Shown: positions 36,288 through 44,388 of the stretch, one piece after another
Layout: each line of letters opens with the position of its first letter
Position numbering within the stretch: position 1 is the first letter of the stretch
Program-made: the position numbers and the translations under genes
From: Anaerolineales bacterium
Lineage (GTDB): Bacteria; Chloroflexota; Anaerolineae; 4572-78; J111
DNA length: 64,000 bases
Direction: 5' to 3'
Assembly (NCBI GenBank): GCA_020634935.1
Contig: JACKAT010000003.1
Span: forward strand, 214,380 to 278,379
Notes under the pieces: generated by a model
Databases searched by the model: none
Told to the model about the DNA's origin: nothing
The model's input: the letters and a program-made list of their open reading frames with translations, nothing else

Positions 36288-37280
36288 CTAGGGAACTTCA
36301 ATTTGGTCCAGGATACGCTGTACGATATCGGCGCTGGTGATCTCTTCTGCTTCGGCTTCGTAGCTAATTACAATGCGATGGCGTAGAATATCGGGCGCGA
36401 TTTGCTTGATATCTTCCGGAGTCACAAAACCTCGTCCTTTCAAAAAGGCATGAGCCCGAGCAGCCATAATCAGATAAATAGTGGCGCGCGGTGAGGCCCC
36501 AAAATTCAACAGTGGCTGTAAATCAGCTAAACCACTCTGGGCTGGATAGCGAGTGGCGAAGATCAGATCGAGGACATAATCTTTAATCTTTTCATCCACA
36601 TAGATCTGGCGAACTACATCCCGGGCGTGCAGCAGTTCTTCCGGTGTGGTAATAGGCCGGACCTGGGGCAAATCTGCTCCGGTCATGCGGTCCATTATGA
36701 CCCGCTCTTCCCCACGCGTGGGATAACCTACAATGACCTTAAGCATAAAGCGGTCAACTTGGGCCTCTGGTAAGGGATAGGTCCCTTCCTGTTCGATAGG
36801 GTTTTGGGTAGCCAAAACCAAAAATGGCTCCGGCAGCAAATAAGTTTCATTACTAATGGTTACTTGCCGCTCTTGCATCGCCTCGAGTAGAGCGCTTTGC
36901 ACTTTAGCCGGCGCCCGGTTGATTTCATCGGCCAGAATAAAGTTGGCAAAAATAGGGCCAAGATGGGGGGTAAATTCATTAGTACGAGGGTTATAAATTT
37001 CGGTCCCGATTAAGTCGGCCGGGAGTAGATCAGGCGTGAACTGAATCCGTTGAAACTGCCCCTGAACCGCCTGGGCCAGGGTTTTAACAGCCAATGTTTT
37101 AGCCAGACCAGGCACCCCTTCTAATAAAACGTGACCATCGGCCAATAGACCGATGAGCAAACGCTCGATCAGCTTTTCCTGGCCGACGATAACTTTGTTC
37201 ACTTCGGCAATGAGACCTTGCAAAAACATTGCCTCTCTTTCAACGGCTTCATTGAGTTGGCGTATCGCTGTCATTTCCAT
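36288..37280 (-). CDS. moxR: MoxR AAA+ ATPase heading the Bat operon
   Basis: A 330-residue MoxR ATPase: Walker A GVPGLAKT, Walker B/sensor region LADEINRAPAKVQSALLEAMQE, sensor 1 ATQNPIEQEGTYPLPEAQ and the arginine-finger region RFMLKV. The ATG has GGAGGT 12 bases upstream. It is the first gene of a minus-strand operon MoxR-DUF58-DUF4381-like-BatA-BatB-BatC-BatD-BatE, the standard Bat order. ATP hydrolysis presumably remodels the vWA membrane proteins. Confidence 0.95.
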   Translation of the reverse strand: MEMTAIRQLNEAVEREAMFLQGLIAEVNKVIVGQEKLIERLLIGLLADGHVLLEGVPGLAKTLAVKTLAQAVQGQFQRIQFTPDLLPADLIGTEIYNPRTNEFTPHLGPIFANFILADEINRAPAKVQSALLEAMQERQVTISNETYLLPEPFLVLATQNPIEQEGTYPLPEAQVDRFMLKVIVGYPTRGEERVIMDRMTGADLPQVRPITTPEELLHARDVVRQIYVDEKIKDYVLDLIFATRYPAQSGLADLQPLLNFGASPRATIYLIMAARAHAFLKGRGFVTPEDIKQIAPDILRHRIVISYEAEAEEITSADIVQRILDQIEVP

Positions 37281-37668
37281 GTAAATCGCCGGACCTCCAA
37301 ACGTAATTTTGTTTTTTTCAAAAAAAAGAGATTAGCTGCTGTCGCCCATAAGCAACTAATCCTCACGAATCAAGTTTAATTTTAGCCAACTTAACCGGAT
37401 TTTTCAAGAATTTTGACCTGTTTCTAATCAAACTCTAAGTTTTCAACGTATTAAGAGTAAATAGGTCAAATATGCTATCGTTTTTGCTTGAAAAATCCTG
37501 ACAAAGTTATATAATAAGAGGTAATCGGTTAGGATAGTTGAAGTAATTAATTTCAGTCGATCAGGGGGAGTGGCTGATCCAAATTAATGGAGATTTGCCC
37601 CTTCCCGGTGAGTCAGTGTGTTCAACTGAATTCACGTAACTGCTCAAACCCTATGGGAGGCGAAGTAA
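37281..37668. other. Divergent spacer with inverted repeat
   Basis: A 388-base spacer. It holds a perfect 12-base inverted repeat (GGATTTTTCAAG 37397-37408; CTTGAAAAATCC 37487-37498) enclosing a TTGACCTGTTT/AAATAGGTCAA pair. The promoter at 37488-37515 overlaps its right arm. GATCAG/CTGATC near 37560 forms a small hairpin. No gene is visible. Confidence 0.5.
37488..37515 (+). promoter_or_regulatory. Candidate sigma70-type promoter
   Basis: TTGAAA and TATAAT are 16 bases apart, about 150 bases before the small plus-strand gene. The -35 lies inside the right arm of the 12-base inverted repeat, so a protein or DNA structure at the repeat could affect it. Confidence 0.55.
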
Positions 37669-37956
37669 GTGGCAAGATATCAAATTTTGTACTGGGAACA
37701 CATCCCCCTGGGCGTAAAAGCTACAGATGTAAACGGTACCGTTCGGGAAAACCTGCCGCCGCGTTTTCAAGAAGCGGTCGAAACAGCCTCGACACGCGCA
37801 GGCCATAAGAGTGCAGCCCAGTATACCTCAATGTTCAAGTGGGGCGAGGAGTTGGAAATGGAAGGCACGGCCAGGGAAGTCGCCTCTTCAGTTGCTAAGA
37901 AATTAGATGAAACGTGGGATGAAGAAACCGCGCTAAAAGAATACTCAGCGCGATAA
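37669..37956 (+). CDS. Small 'virulence factor' family protein (Virulence_fact-like)
   Basis: A 95-residue protein from a GTG start with GGAGG 8 bases upstream. The opening YQILYWEHIPLGVKATD and the segment LPPRFQEAVETASTRAG match the small Virulence_fact-type proteins. Their biochemical function is not established despite the name. It is mono-cistronic and ends at a strong bidirectional terminator. The C-terminus (EVASSVAKKLDETWDEETALKEYSA) is helical and acidic. Confidence 0.8.
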   Translation: MARYQILYWEHIPLGVKATDVNGTVRENLPPRFQEAVETASTRAGHKSAAQYTSMFKWGEELEMEGTAREVASSVAKKLDETWDEETALKEYSAR

Positions 37957-38000
37957 CTTTTAGTTATTCCCATTTCAAGTTGAATAGATAAAAAGAATGA

Positions 38001-38030
38001 AAAACAGGAGTGACACGTCACTCCTGTTTT
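38001..38030. terminator. Bidirectional intrinsic terminator
   Basis: A perfect palindrome with 14-base arms (AAAACAGGAGTGAC and GTCACTCCTGTTTT). It lies between the ends of two convergent genes, and the A/T runs serve both strands. Confidence 0.9.
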
Positions 38031-38064
38031 CTTGGCAAGACGTGCCTACGCCCTTTCATCATTC

Positions 38065-39336
38065 CTAGTTTGGCAGCCAAGCCAGCACTTTGAAACCGCT
38101 GTCTGTTTCAATAATATGCTCCACCGGTTGGAGTTTGGGATTAACGATGACCAACCGGTATTCAGAAAACCCCTGCCCTTCATCATCAACAAAGGCCACC
38201 GCTTCTTCATTTGGTGAAAAAACCGGAAGTGATCTCAGCTTCCCGTTGATCGAGTGATACCAGATAGTAGCTTCCGCCTCGGCTAAATTATAGTAAATCA
38301 GCTGCCCTTCTTGAAAAAAGACAAATGAGTCGCCTCTGGGGGACCAGACAGGAATAAAGTTTAGCCCTTGATCGTGCTCTACGAATGGCGTGCTGTAGAT
38401 CAACGTTTTGGTCGGATCAAGCTCTTGGGTAGAAATCAACCACACTCCCAAGTGCAGGCAGTCATCTGCCTCATTATCCGATGGACAGTCTTTTAACCGA
38501 AACGGTTGGTAATAAAGGGTATAGCGACTATCCGGCGACATATTCGCCAGTTGGCTGCCGGAGGGAATGTGATAGGCCGGGGTGTGATCAATGCTGCGAC
38601 TAAAAAACCGTTTGGGATGGCTGTAAAGCAGCACATCGTCGGCCGACCAGCGAAGTTCGAAAATCTCGTCTGTGGAGAGCGGCCACTTCTCAACCGCCGC
38701 TGTCGCCGGCTCAAAACTGATAAGCCAGGGGGAGACCTCCTTTTCGGCTCGATTGGGCAGTTGTTTATAGCCTAATTTACATCCGGAGGCGTTTAACCCC
38801 TCGGCGCAAGCCGCTGTCCAGGCCACCGCCACCGTTGGGTCGATGTTGGCGGCCTTGATTTTTATTTCTTGAGAGATCGGGTCGTAAACACGCAGTTCAG
38901 TCTGGTTGCTCTGTCGATCAGCTACACCATAGGCCAGATGAAGTCCATCGGGCGACCAACTGACAGCACTATCAATCCAGCGATAACCGTCACCGATCGG
39001 CAGCCGGGCCTGACCGCTATCCCCGGCGCCGGCGGCAACTTTGTAGAGACGGTCGCTGACAGCGACCCAGCATGGACCAGGAGTTTGTCCCAAACAGCCG
39101 GGCGAGGGTGTAATTGATTCACGGGCTGTAGCCGGACCAACACGCTCTAAATTTAGCGTGTCGATATCCATAATATAGACCCGCTCCCGGGTCCAGACCA
39201 ACAGCGAGCCAGTTTTAGCCGCAGCAGGTTGATAAAAAACCGTCGCCAGAATAATTAGTAGGATAGCTCCGGTCCAAAATAGAAAATTTTTCCACGGCGA
39301 TGTCATGATGGCTTTAACCATCGTTAAAGCATTCAT
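38065..39336 (-). CDS. TolB-like beta-propeller protein, membrane-anchored or secreted
   Basis: A 423-residue protein with one N-terminal hydrophobic segment (residues 16-35) followed by a WD40-like/PD40 beta-propeller. Propeller blades show repeated VSWSPDGLHLAYG, MSPDSRYTLYY, PVWSPRGDSFVFF and VFSPNEEAVAFVDD. Six cysteines in the central part may form disulfides, in keeping with export. The function is unknown; such proteins often bind other proteins at the cell surface. It ends 13 bases from the upstream ParB-like gene on the same strand and is probably co-transcribed with it. Confidence 0.8.
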   Translation of the reverse strand: MNALTMVKAIMTSPWKNFLFWTGAILLIILATVFYQPAAAKTGSLLVWTRERVYIMDIDTLNLERVGPATARESITPSPGCLGQTPGPCWVAVSDRLYKVAAGAGDSGQARLPIGDGYRWIDSAVSWSPDGLHLAYGVADRQSNQTELRVYDPISQEIKIKAANIDPTVAVAWTAACAEGLNASGCKLGYKQLPNRAEKEVSPWLISFEPATAAVEKWPLSTDEIFELRWSADDVLLYSHPKRFFSRSIDHTPAYHIPSGSQLANMSPDSRYTLYYQPFRLKDCPSDNEADDCLHLGVWLISTQELDPTKTLIYSTPFVEHDQGLNFIPVWSPRGDSFVFFQEGQLIYYNLAEAEATIWYHSINGKLRSLPVFSPNEEAVAFVDDEGQGFSEYRLVIVNPKLQPVEHIIETDSGFKVLAWLPN

Positions 39337-39348
39337 TCTTGATTATTT

Positions 39349-40260
39349 TCACTCTTCCTTACGCAAATGGGTCAAAAATTCCTGAACAATCTCAGACAGT
39401 TGAAGTTTAGCCAGATCGTGCTGCTCCCGCAACTCGGCCTGGTGCTGAATGAGCCACATGTATAAATCGGTTTCAGAGCGGTTGGGAAAATGGCTGATTA
39501 CCCCTAAGGTACGCACAGCAGCCGAGATCGGCAGGTAGACATTGTCATACCAATCTGCTGCGGTCTCAGGCAGTGAAACGGGTAATTTAGGTTGAGCTGG
39601 AGCTGAAGCCAACAACAATGATAGCAAATTACGATGAAGTTCGATATGATGAAGCAGGTTGCGATAGCCACCCAGCTCCGTGAAGTCAATATGATGTTTA
39701 GAGTCGGGGCGGGTTTGGTCCAGATGGGTTTGCTCTAAAAAATAGGCACACTCTTCTTTAATCAGCAACTCTCTAGGGGCAACATCCGGCTCCAAAGAGA
39801 TAGAGCTGGGCAGTTCGGTCACATAGGCTTGAATGGTTGGCCACCCCAATTTGCGGGCGACTGAAACCCGATGATTGCCATCTTTGACAAAGTAGACTTG
39901 GTCGACTTTATATACATCAATAGGCGGAAACCCCTTGCCAGTTGCAGCCAAGGTGTAAATATTCCGCCAGCGTTCCTTATCCCGTCTATCACCGGTACGA
40001 GGCAGAAAGTGGCGGGTGAAGTCTTCATACCGGCCAGTGCTGCCGGCAATGTGGTCAAGCGGGATATCTTGTAAGCCTTTGTAGGTTGATTGGGTTAGGC
40101 GCAGTTTCTCTACAATCTCATCAAAGGAGAGTAAATGCATGTTATGTCCGGTGATGAGACCCATAACAATTTCTAAAAATCCTTTGAGCCGAGCCTGACT
40201 AAATTCAGACTCACTTTTAATATAAGCTAACGTTTCGGCATCGATATTGATAGACTCCAT
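39349..40260 (-). CDS. ParB-like/DUF4032-type protein
   Basis: A 303-residue soluble protein. The central DVYKVDQVYFVKDGNHRVSVARKLG is the ParB/sulfiredoxin-type nucleotide-binding motif with G-N-H-R. The rest (for example LGGYRNLLHHIELHR and ETAADWYDNVYLPI) matches proteins carrying DUF4032, in which the ParB-like half is followed by a helical domain. No helix-turn-helix typical of chromosome-segregating ParB is present. Its ATG has AAGGAG 8 bases upstream. The function is unknown. Confidence 0.75.
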   Translation of the reverse strand: MESINIDAETLAYIKSESEFSQARLKGFLEIVMGLITGHNMHLLSFDEIVEKLRLTQSTYKGLQDIPLDHIAGSTGRYEDFTRHFLPRTGDRRDKERWRNIYTLAATGKGFPPIDVYKVDQVYFVKDGNHRVSVARKLGWPTIQAYVTELPSSISLEPDVAPRELLIKEECAYFLEQTHLDQTRPDSKHHIDFTELGGYRNLLHHIELHRNLLSLLLASAPAQPKLPVSLPETAADWYDNVYLPISAAVRTLGVISHFPNRSETDLYMWLIQHQAELREQHDLAKLQLSEIVQEFLTHLRKEE

Positions 40261-40299
40261 TGTCTAGCTCCTTGAATGAGAGAGAGATAGGTTGGTGAA

Positions 40300-40418
40300 G
40301 ATCTGAATAATGTTAATTTTCCTACCGCCTAGTCTCTCCCCTCCTCTCTATGATTGGTTAGTTGGTTAGATAATTGGTTGGTGGCCGCGTAATTTCCAGC
40401 CAACTATCCAACTAACGA
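40300..40418. repeat. TTGGTTAGTTGG inverted repeat upstream of the ParB-like gene
   Basis: A stretch of TTAGTTGGTTAGATAATTGGTTGG and its approximate inverse CCAACTATCCAACTAACGATC is separated by about 15 bases. It lies between the Clp gene end and the ParB-like gene start on the minus strand. It is a dispersed-repeat-like palindrome without gene content. Confidence 0.4.
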
Positions 40419-40419
40419 T

Positions 40420-42633
40420 CTAACTTTTAGGTTTTGTTTGGACAAACTTTAAACCGCCGTTTTTTTGCTTTTGAACTTTCAAAATTGTTCCAGGAGACGG
40501 GTTTTCCTCCAGGAGAAAATCGGCTAACGGTTCACGCAGGTGTTTCTGGATAATGCGGCGCAGCGGCCGGGCGCCCCATTCCGGCTGGTCGTTTTGTTCA
40601 AGCAGCCAGGTTTTGGCCGACTCGGAGATCTCCAGGGTTAGATCGCGCTCAGCCACCAGTCGTTTCTCACTTTTCAGCAGCAAATCCATAATGTCGCGAA
40701 GATTTTCAGGGGTGAGCAGGTGGAAGAAAATAATATCGTCGAGCCGGTTCAAAAATTCGGGCCGGAAATGCTCTTTAACGGCCTCTTCCGCAGCCTCGCG
40801 AGCTATGGCTTCATCCAAGGAGGGATCGGCCAAGAAGCGCCCGCCGATGTTGCTGGTCATCAAAATGACACACTCGCTGAAACTGACCGTGGTGCCTTTA
40901 CCATCGGTTAAGCGCCCCTCGTCCAAAACTTGCAGCAAAATGTCAAAAACCTTGACGTTGGCTTTCTCGATTTCATCAAACAGCACCACGCTGTATGGGC
41001 GCTCGCGAACAGCGTCGGTTAGTTGCCCGCCGGCTTCATAGCCGACATAGCCCGGCGGCGAACCGATTAACCGGTTGACGGACGAGGCTTCCATATATTC
41101 GCTCATATCCAGGGTGATAAGCGCATTCTCGGTGCCAAACATGAATTCGGCCAGGGCCTTGGCTAACTCCGTTTTACCAACCCCGGTTGGACCTAAAAAC
41201 ATAAACGAGCCGATCGGCCGTTTGGGATCTTTTAAGCCGACGCGGGCCATTTTAACCGCCTGGCTTAGCGCCTGCACCGCTTCATCCTGGCCGATGATGC
41301 GCTTGTGAAGATGATCGGCCATATTTTTGTATCGCTCACGCTCATCGGCTTGCATATTGGCGATAGGAATACCGGTCAGCCGGCTGGCGGCGTGCATCAC
41401 ATCATCCACATCGAGCTGGCCGTCTTGCGCGACCTGGCCACCTGAGTCGACTTCAACATCGACCTTTAATTGGGCGCAGGCGCGATGGAGCAGGTGGACA
41501 GCGGCTCCGGGCAGCGGCTCAACCGTGTAATACCGACCCGCCAGCCGGGCCGTTTCAGTTAGGCTTTCGGGTGTAATTTTGATTTTATAATCCGCTTCAA
41601 AAGCTGGCCTTAAGGTCTTAAGGATCTCCGTGGTTTCAGCGACTGTAGCCGGCGGAACTTTGAAGGGGTGGGTGCGATCGGTGACCAAATTTAATTTGGA
41701 TAATTTCGCAAACTGATCATCGGTGGCGGTGCCGATAATAGCCAACTCATTACCCAATAACGCTTTTTGCAGTTCATTAAAAGCCAGTTGGGAGCCGCCA
41801 TTAAAAAATCGGATAATATCGGGCAAAAATAGAACACCTGCTTTAGCCGCGGCCAAACCGGCTTGTAACACGGCGTAATCGTCATCGACCAGGGCCTGTT
41901 CGTTAAGTTGAATGACGGATTTGATACCGGTCGGCCCTTGGTTTTGGGCTAATAGTTTGGCCAGACCCAAAACCAGTGACCGCTTACCTACCCCGGTAGG
42001 ACCCAGCAAGATCAGGTGACGATTGACCGTCATCGACAGCAGATTAGTTAAATTAGCCAGCAAGTCTGTCCGCAAGTAGATCGGCCCTAAGCTGCCGCTT
42101 TTGGCTTTAGCGACCAGATCGACAAAGTTGAGCCCATCGACCACGACTGAGGGGCTGGCCATCGTTTCAAGAATGGCTTGGTAGGTGATACCTCGTTTGG
42201 TGAGCAGCCAGTGCGTTCCCACTTTAATCTTCGACATGATGGCCAGCGCGTGCGCTGTGTTGCACTGTTTTTTGCCTTGTGACTCGGCCAGGGTTAAACC
42301 TTCGTCGATGACGGTTAGGATTTCATCGCTGAGGGGAACGCGCAGGTTATTGTTTGTTACGAAATCGAACCGTTCATCCCGGGCCTGTCGCTCACTGGCC
42401 GAGCGCTCAACGTCATAGACCAGACTGTTCCAATCAAAACCGCGTTCGCGGCTGAAGGTTTGGAGAAGTTGGTAAGCTTCGGTGTGAGGCAGTTCAAGAA
42501 AAGCCTGAAGCAGCATTTCCGCTGTCATGACTTGTTTTCGCTTGGCCCTCATCAATAAGGTAGCCTTGTTGAGCGCCAATGTGAGTTGATTAGAAGGAAA
42601 TCGTTTACCCAGAGTTCCGCGTTTTTCGGTCAA
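40420..42633 (-). CDS. Clp/Hsp100 ATPase with degenerate first ATPase domain
   Basis: A 737-residue ClpA/B/C-type double-AAA protein starting at TTG 42633 (GGAG upstream). Residues 1-160 form the Clp N-domain. NBD1 (about 180-400) has Walker A GPTGVGKRS (211-219), but its Walker B reads LFLPDI (268-273), lacking the catalytic Glu of LFIDEL/H, and the R-finger loop is altered. NBD2 (about 450-650) is intact: GPTGVGKTE at 481-489, LFDEIEKA, MTSNIGG. No large middle domain is present between the two. The ClpP-binding L/I-G-F loop is not evident, so it may be a disaggregase or unfoldase without protease. Confidence 0.82.
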   Translation of the reverse strand: MTEKRGTLGKRFPSNQLTLALNKATLLMRAKRKQVMTAEMLLQAFLELPHTEAYQLLQTFSRERGFDWNSLVYDVERSASERQARDERFDFVTNNNLRVPLSDEILTVIDEGLTLAESQGKKQCNTAHALAIMSKIKVGTHWLLTKRGITYQAILETMASPSVVVDGLNFVDLVAKAKSGSLGPIYLRTDLLANLTNLLSMTVNRHLILLGPTGVGKRSLVLGLAKLLAQNQGPTGIKSVIQLNEQALVDDDYAVLQAGLAAAKAGVLFLPDIIRFFNGGSQLAFNELQKALLGNELAIIGTATDDQFAKLSKLNLVTDRTHPFKVPPATVAETTEILKTLRPAFEADYKIKITPESLTETARLAGRYYTVEPLPGAAVHLLHRACAQLKVDVEVDSGGQVAQDGQLDVDDVMHAASRLTGIPIANMQADERERYKNMADHLHKRIIGQDEAVQALSQAVKMARVGLKDPKRPIGSFMFLGPTGVGKTELAKALAEFMFGTENALITLDMSEYMEASSVNRLIGSPPGYVGYEAGGQLTDAVRERPYSVVLFDEIEKANVKVFDILLQVLDEGRLTDGKGTTVSFSECVILMTSNIGGRFLADPSLDEAIAREAAEEAVKEHFRPEFLNRLDDIIFFHLLTPENLRDIMDLLLKSEKRLVAERDLTLEISESAKTWLLEQNDQPEWGARPLRRIIQKHLREPLADFLLEENPSPGTILKVQKQKNGGLKFVQTKPKS

Positions 42634-43085
42634 AATTTTGCTCCAGCCATGACAAATTTCTTAGTAACAGTTCAGGTGATCGGCGTTTAAGTGCAGCGTT
42701 GAACGCCGCTAAGCGTTCTCAACACGCAAAAGTACCCGTCACCTGGTTATTTAATAAATTCGTTACGTAGACATTATATCACACGGCGCAATAGGCACAC
42801 AACTGTTTTTACAGGCGCATAACTTGTGTAGTTGACCGATTATTCATTTACTGCTATAATCGGCCAAATTTGTTGCTAAGTTTTCAAACCTCAAGACCAC
42901 GCTTTAAAAAATATTTTCCACAACCTAATGTCGACTTCTTGTGACACGAATGGCTACGGGGCCGTCTCAAATTCAGAAAGGAGGAGACGTAATAACAAAT
43001 CTTACCCAAGTTTTGTTGAATTTACGTACGATAGTAATTTCAGATTAAATCATTCAAATATTAAATGAGGAGAAGTCAAATAAGC
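42634..43085. other. Spacer with CAGGTGA inverted repeat
   Basis: A 450-base divergent spacer upstream of the transporter genes. CAGGTGA (42673-42679) and TCACCTG (42739-42745) are inverted, with a nested CGGCGTT/AACGCCG hairpin (42681-42708). The remaining AT-rich part must hold promoters for the Clp gene and aapJ. No other feature is visible. Confidence 0.45.
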
Positions 43086-44315
43086 ATGAAGAAGAACGTA
43101 ATAGTTTCAACCATTTTATTTTTAGGATTAAGCCTTTTATTGTCGGCCTGCGGGGGCGCCCCAGTTGTTGAAAAAGTAGTCACTGTTGAAGTCGAAAAAG
43201 TGGTAACTCAGGAAGTCGAAAAAGAAGTTAACGTAGAGGCCGAAGTTGCCGAAGCCACCGAAGAAGCAGCTTCAGGAGAAGCAGTGGCCGAAGCTACCGA
43301 AGAGACCGTTGCCGAAGAAACGACTGAGGAAACCGCGGCCCCGGCAGCTCAAACAAGTGGAAGCACATTATCTATTGTTAAAGATCGCGGTGTGCTGAAC
43401 TGCGGCGGGAATGCCAGTGTGCCTGGCTTTGGATTTCTTGATCCCGATACCAATGAATTTGCCGGTTTTGATATTGATTTCTGCAAAGCTATTGCTGCCG
43501 CCGTTTTAGGCGATGCTGAAGCTATCGAAGTTCGCGCCACTTCAGGCACTGACCGCTTCCCGGTACTGCAAGCCGGTGAAGTTGATGTACTGGTCCGTAA
43601 CACCACCTGGACAATCAGCCGTGACACCTCTCTTGGTTTCAACTTTGCTCCGGTCAACTTCTATGATGGGCAAGGCATGATGGTTCGGACCGATTCTGGT
43701 ATTAAAACTCTGGCCGATTTGGAAGGAGCCACTGTCTGCGTACAGCAGGGAACCACCACTGAAAAGAACCTGGCCGATGTGATGCGGGCCTTGGATGTGA
43801 GCTACGAGCCTGTAGTTTTGGCCGACCAGCCCGCCACTCTGGCGGCTTATGCCGAAGGCCGCTGCGATGGCTTCACCACCGATAAATCGGGGCTGGTTTC
43901 TTCACGAACGCAACTGCCCGACCCGGAGGCTCACGTTATTTTAGAAGAAACGATGTCGAAAGAGCCTTTGGCCCCGGTGGTTCGTCACGGAGATGATCAG
44001 TGGTTTGACATTGTCAAATGGGTCACGTTTGGCGTGATCGATGCCGAAGAATTGGGTATTACCTCAGCCAATGTTGAGGAAATGGCAGCCACCAGCGAAG
44101 ATCCCGTTGTTCGCAACCTCTTGGGCGTTGAAGGTGATTTAGGCCAAGGCTTGGGGCTTGACAACGACTTTATGGTCAAGGTCATTAGCCAAGTCGGCAA
44201 CTACGGCGAAATTTATGATCGCAACCTGGGGCCTGACACCGTTTTCAACTTACCCCGTGGTCAGAATGCTTTGTGGACTGAGGGCGGCTTGATGTACTCG
44301 CCCCCGTTCCGTTAA
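43086..44315 (+). CDS. aapJ: AapJ-type amino-acid ABC transporter binding lipoprotein
   Basis: A 409-residue lipoprotein: signal LGLSLLLSAC, then a linker with VEKVV..EVEKVV repeats and acidic stretches, then a bilobed binding domain of the general L-amino-acid (AapJ/BztA) type. Diagnostic parts are DRGVLNCGGN, DIDFCKAIAAAV, VLQAGEVDVLVRNTT and GATVCVQQGTTTEKN. A start at 43065 is open, but GAGGAG supports the ATG at 43086. A hairpin follows before the permease gene. The binding site probably accepts polar or acidic amino acids, by family. Confidence 0.9.
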   Translation: MKKNVIVSTILFLGLSLLLSACGGAPVVEKVVTVEVEKVVTQEVEKEVNVEAEVAEATEEAASGEAVAEATEETVAEETTEETAAPAAQTSGSTLSIVKDRGVLNCGGNASVPGFGFLDPDTNEFAGFDIDFCKAIAAAVLGDAEAIEVRATSGTDRFPVLQAGEVDVLVRNTTWTISRDTSLGFNFAPVNFYDGQGMMVRTDSGIKTLADLEGATVCVQQGTTTEKNLADVMRALDVSYEPVVLADQPATLAAYAEGRCDGFTTDKSGLVSSRTQLPDPEAHVILEETMSKEPLAPVVRHGDDQWFDIVKWVTFGVIDAEELGITSANVEEMAATSEDPVVRNLLGVEGDLGQGLGLDNDFMVKVISQVGNYGEIYDRNLGPDTVFNLPRGQNALWTEGGLMYSPPFR

Positions 44316-44327
44316 AAATTATTGGGT

Positions 44328-44362
44328 AAACACAGCCCGGCAAAATTGCCGGGCTGTGTTTT
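44328..44362 (+). terminator. Hairpin between binding-protein and permease genes
   Basis: AAACACAGCCCGGCA and TGCCGGGCTGTGTTTT form a perfect stem ending in a T-run. It would make aapJ transcripts more abundant than the permease transcript, as is common in such operons. Confidence 0.85.
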
Positions 44363-44388
44363 AGGTCATAAACAGGATGAGGAGATAG

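Noticed and set aside
28757..37280. Bat operon as a prophage or genomic island
   Set aside because: Gene content, composition and conserved order fit a chromosomal housekeeping operon; no integrase, tRNA end or direct repeats flank it.
43065..43085. Earlier ATG start of the AapJ lipoprotein
   Set aside because: It has no ribosome site, and the signal peptide is more typical when starting at 43086.
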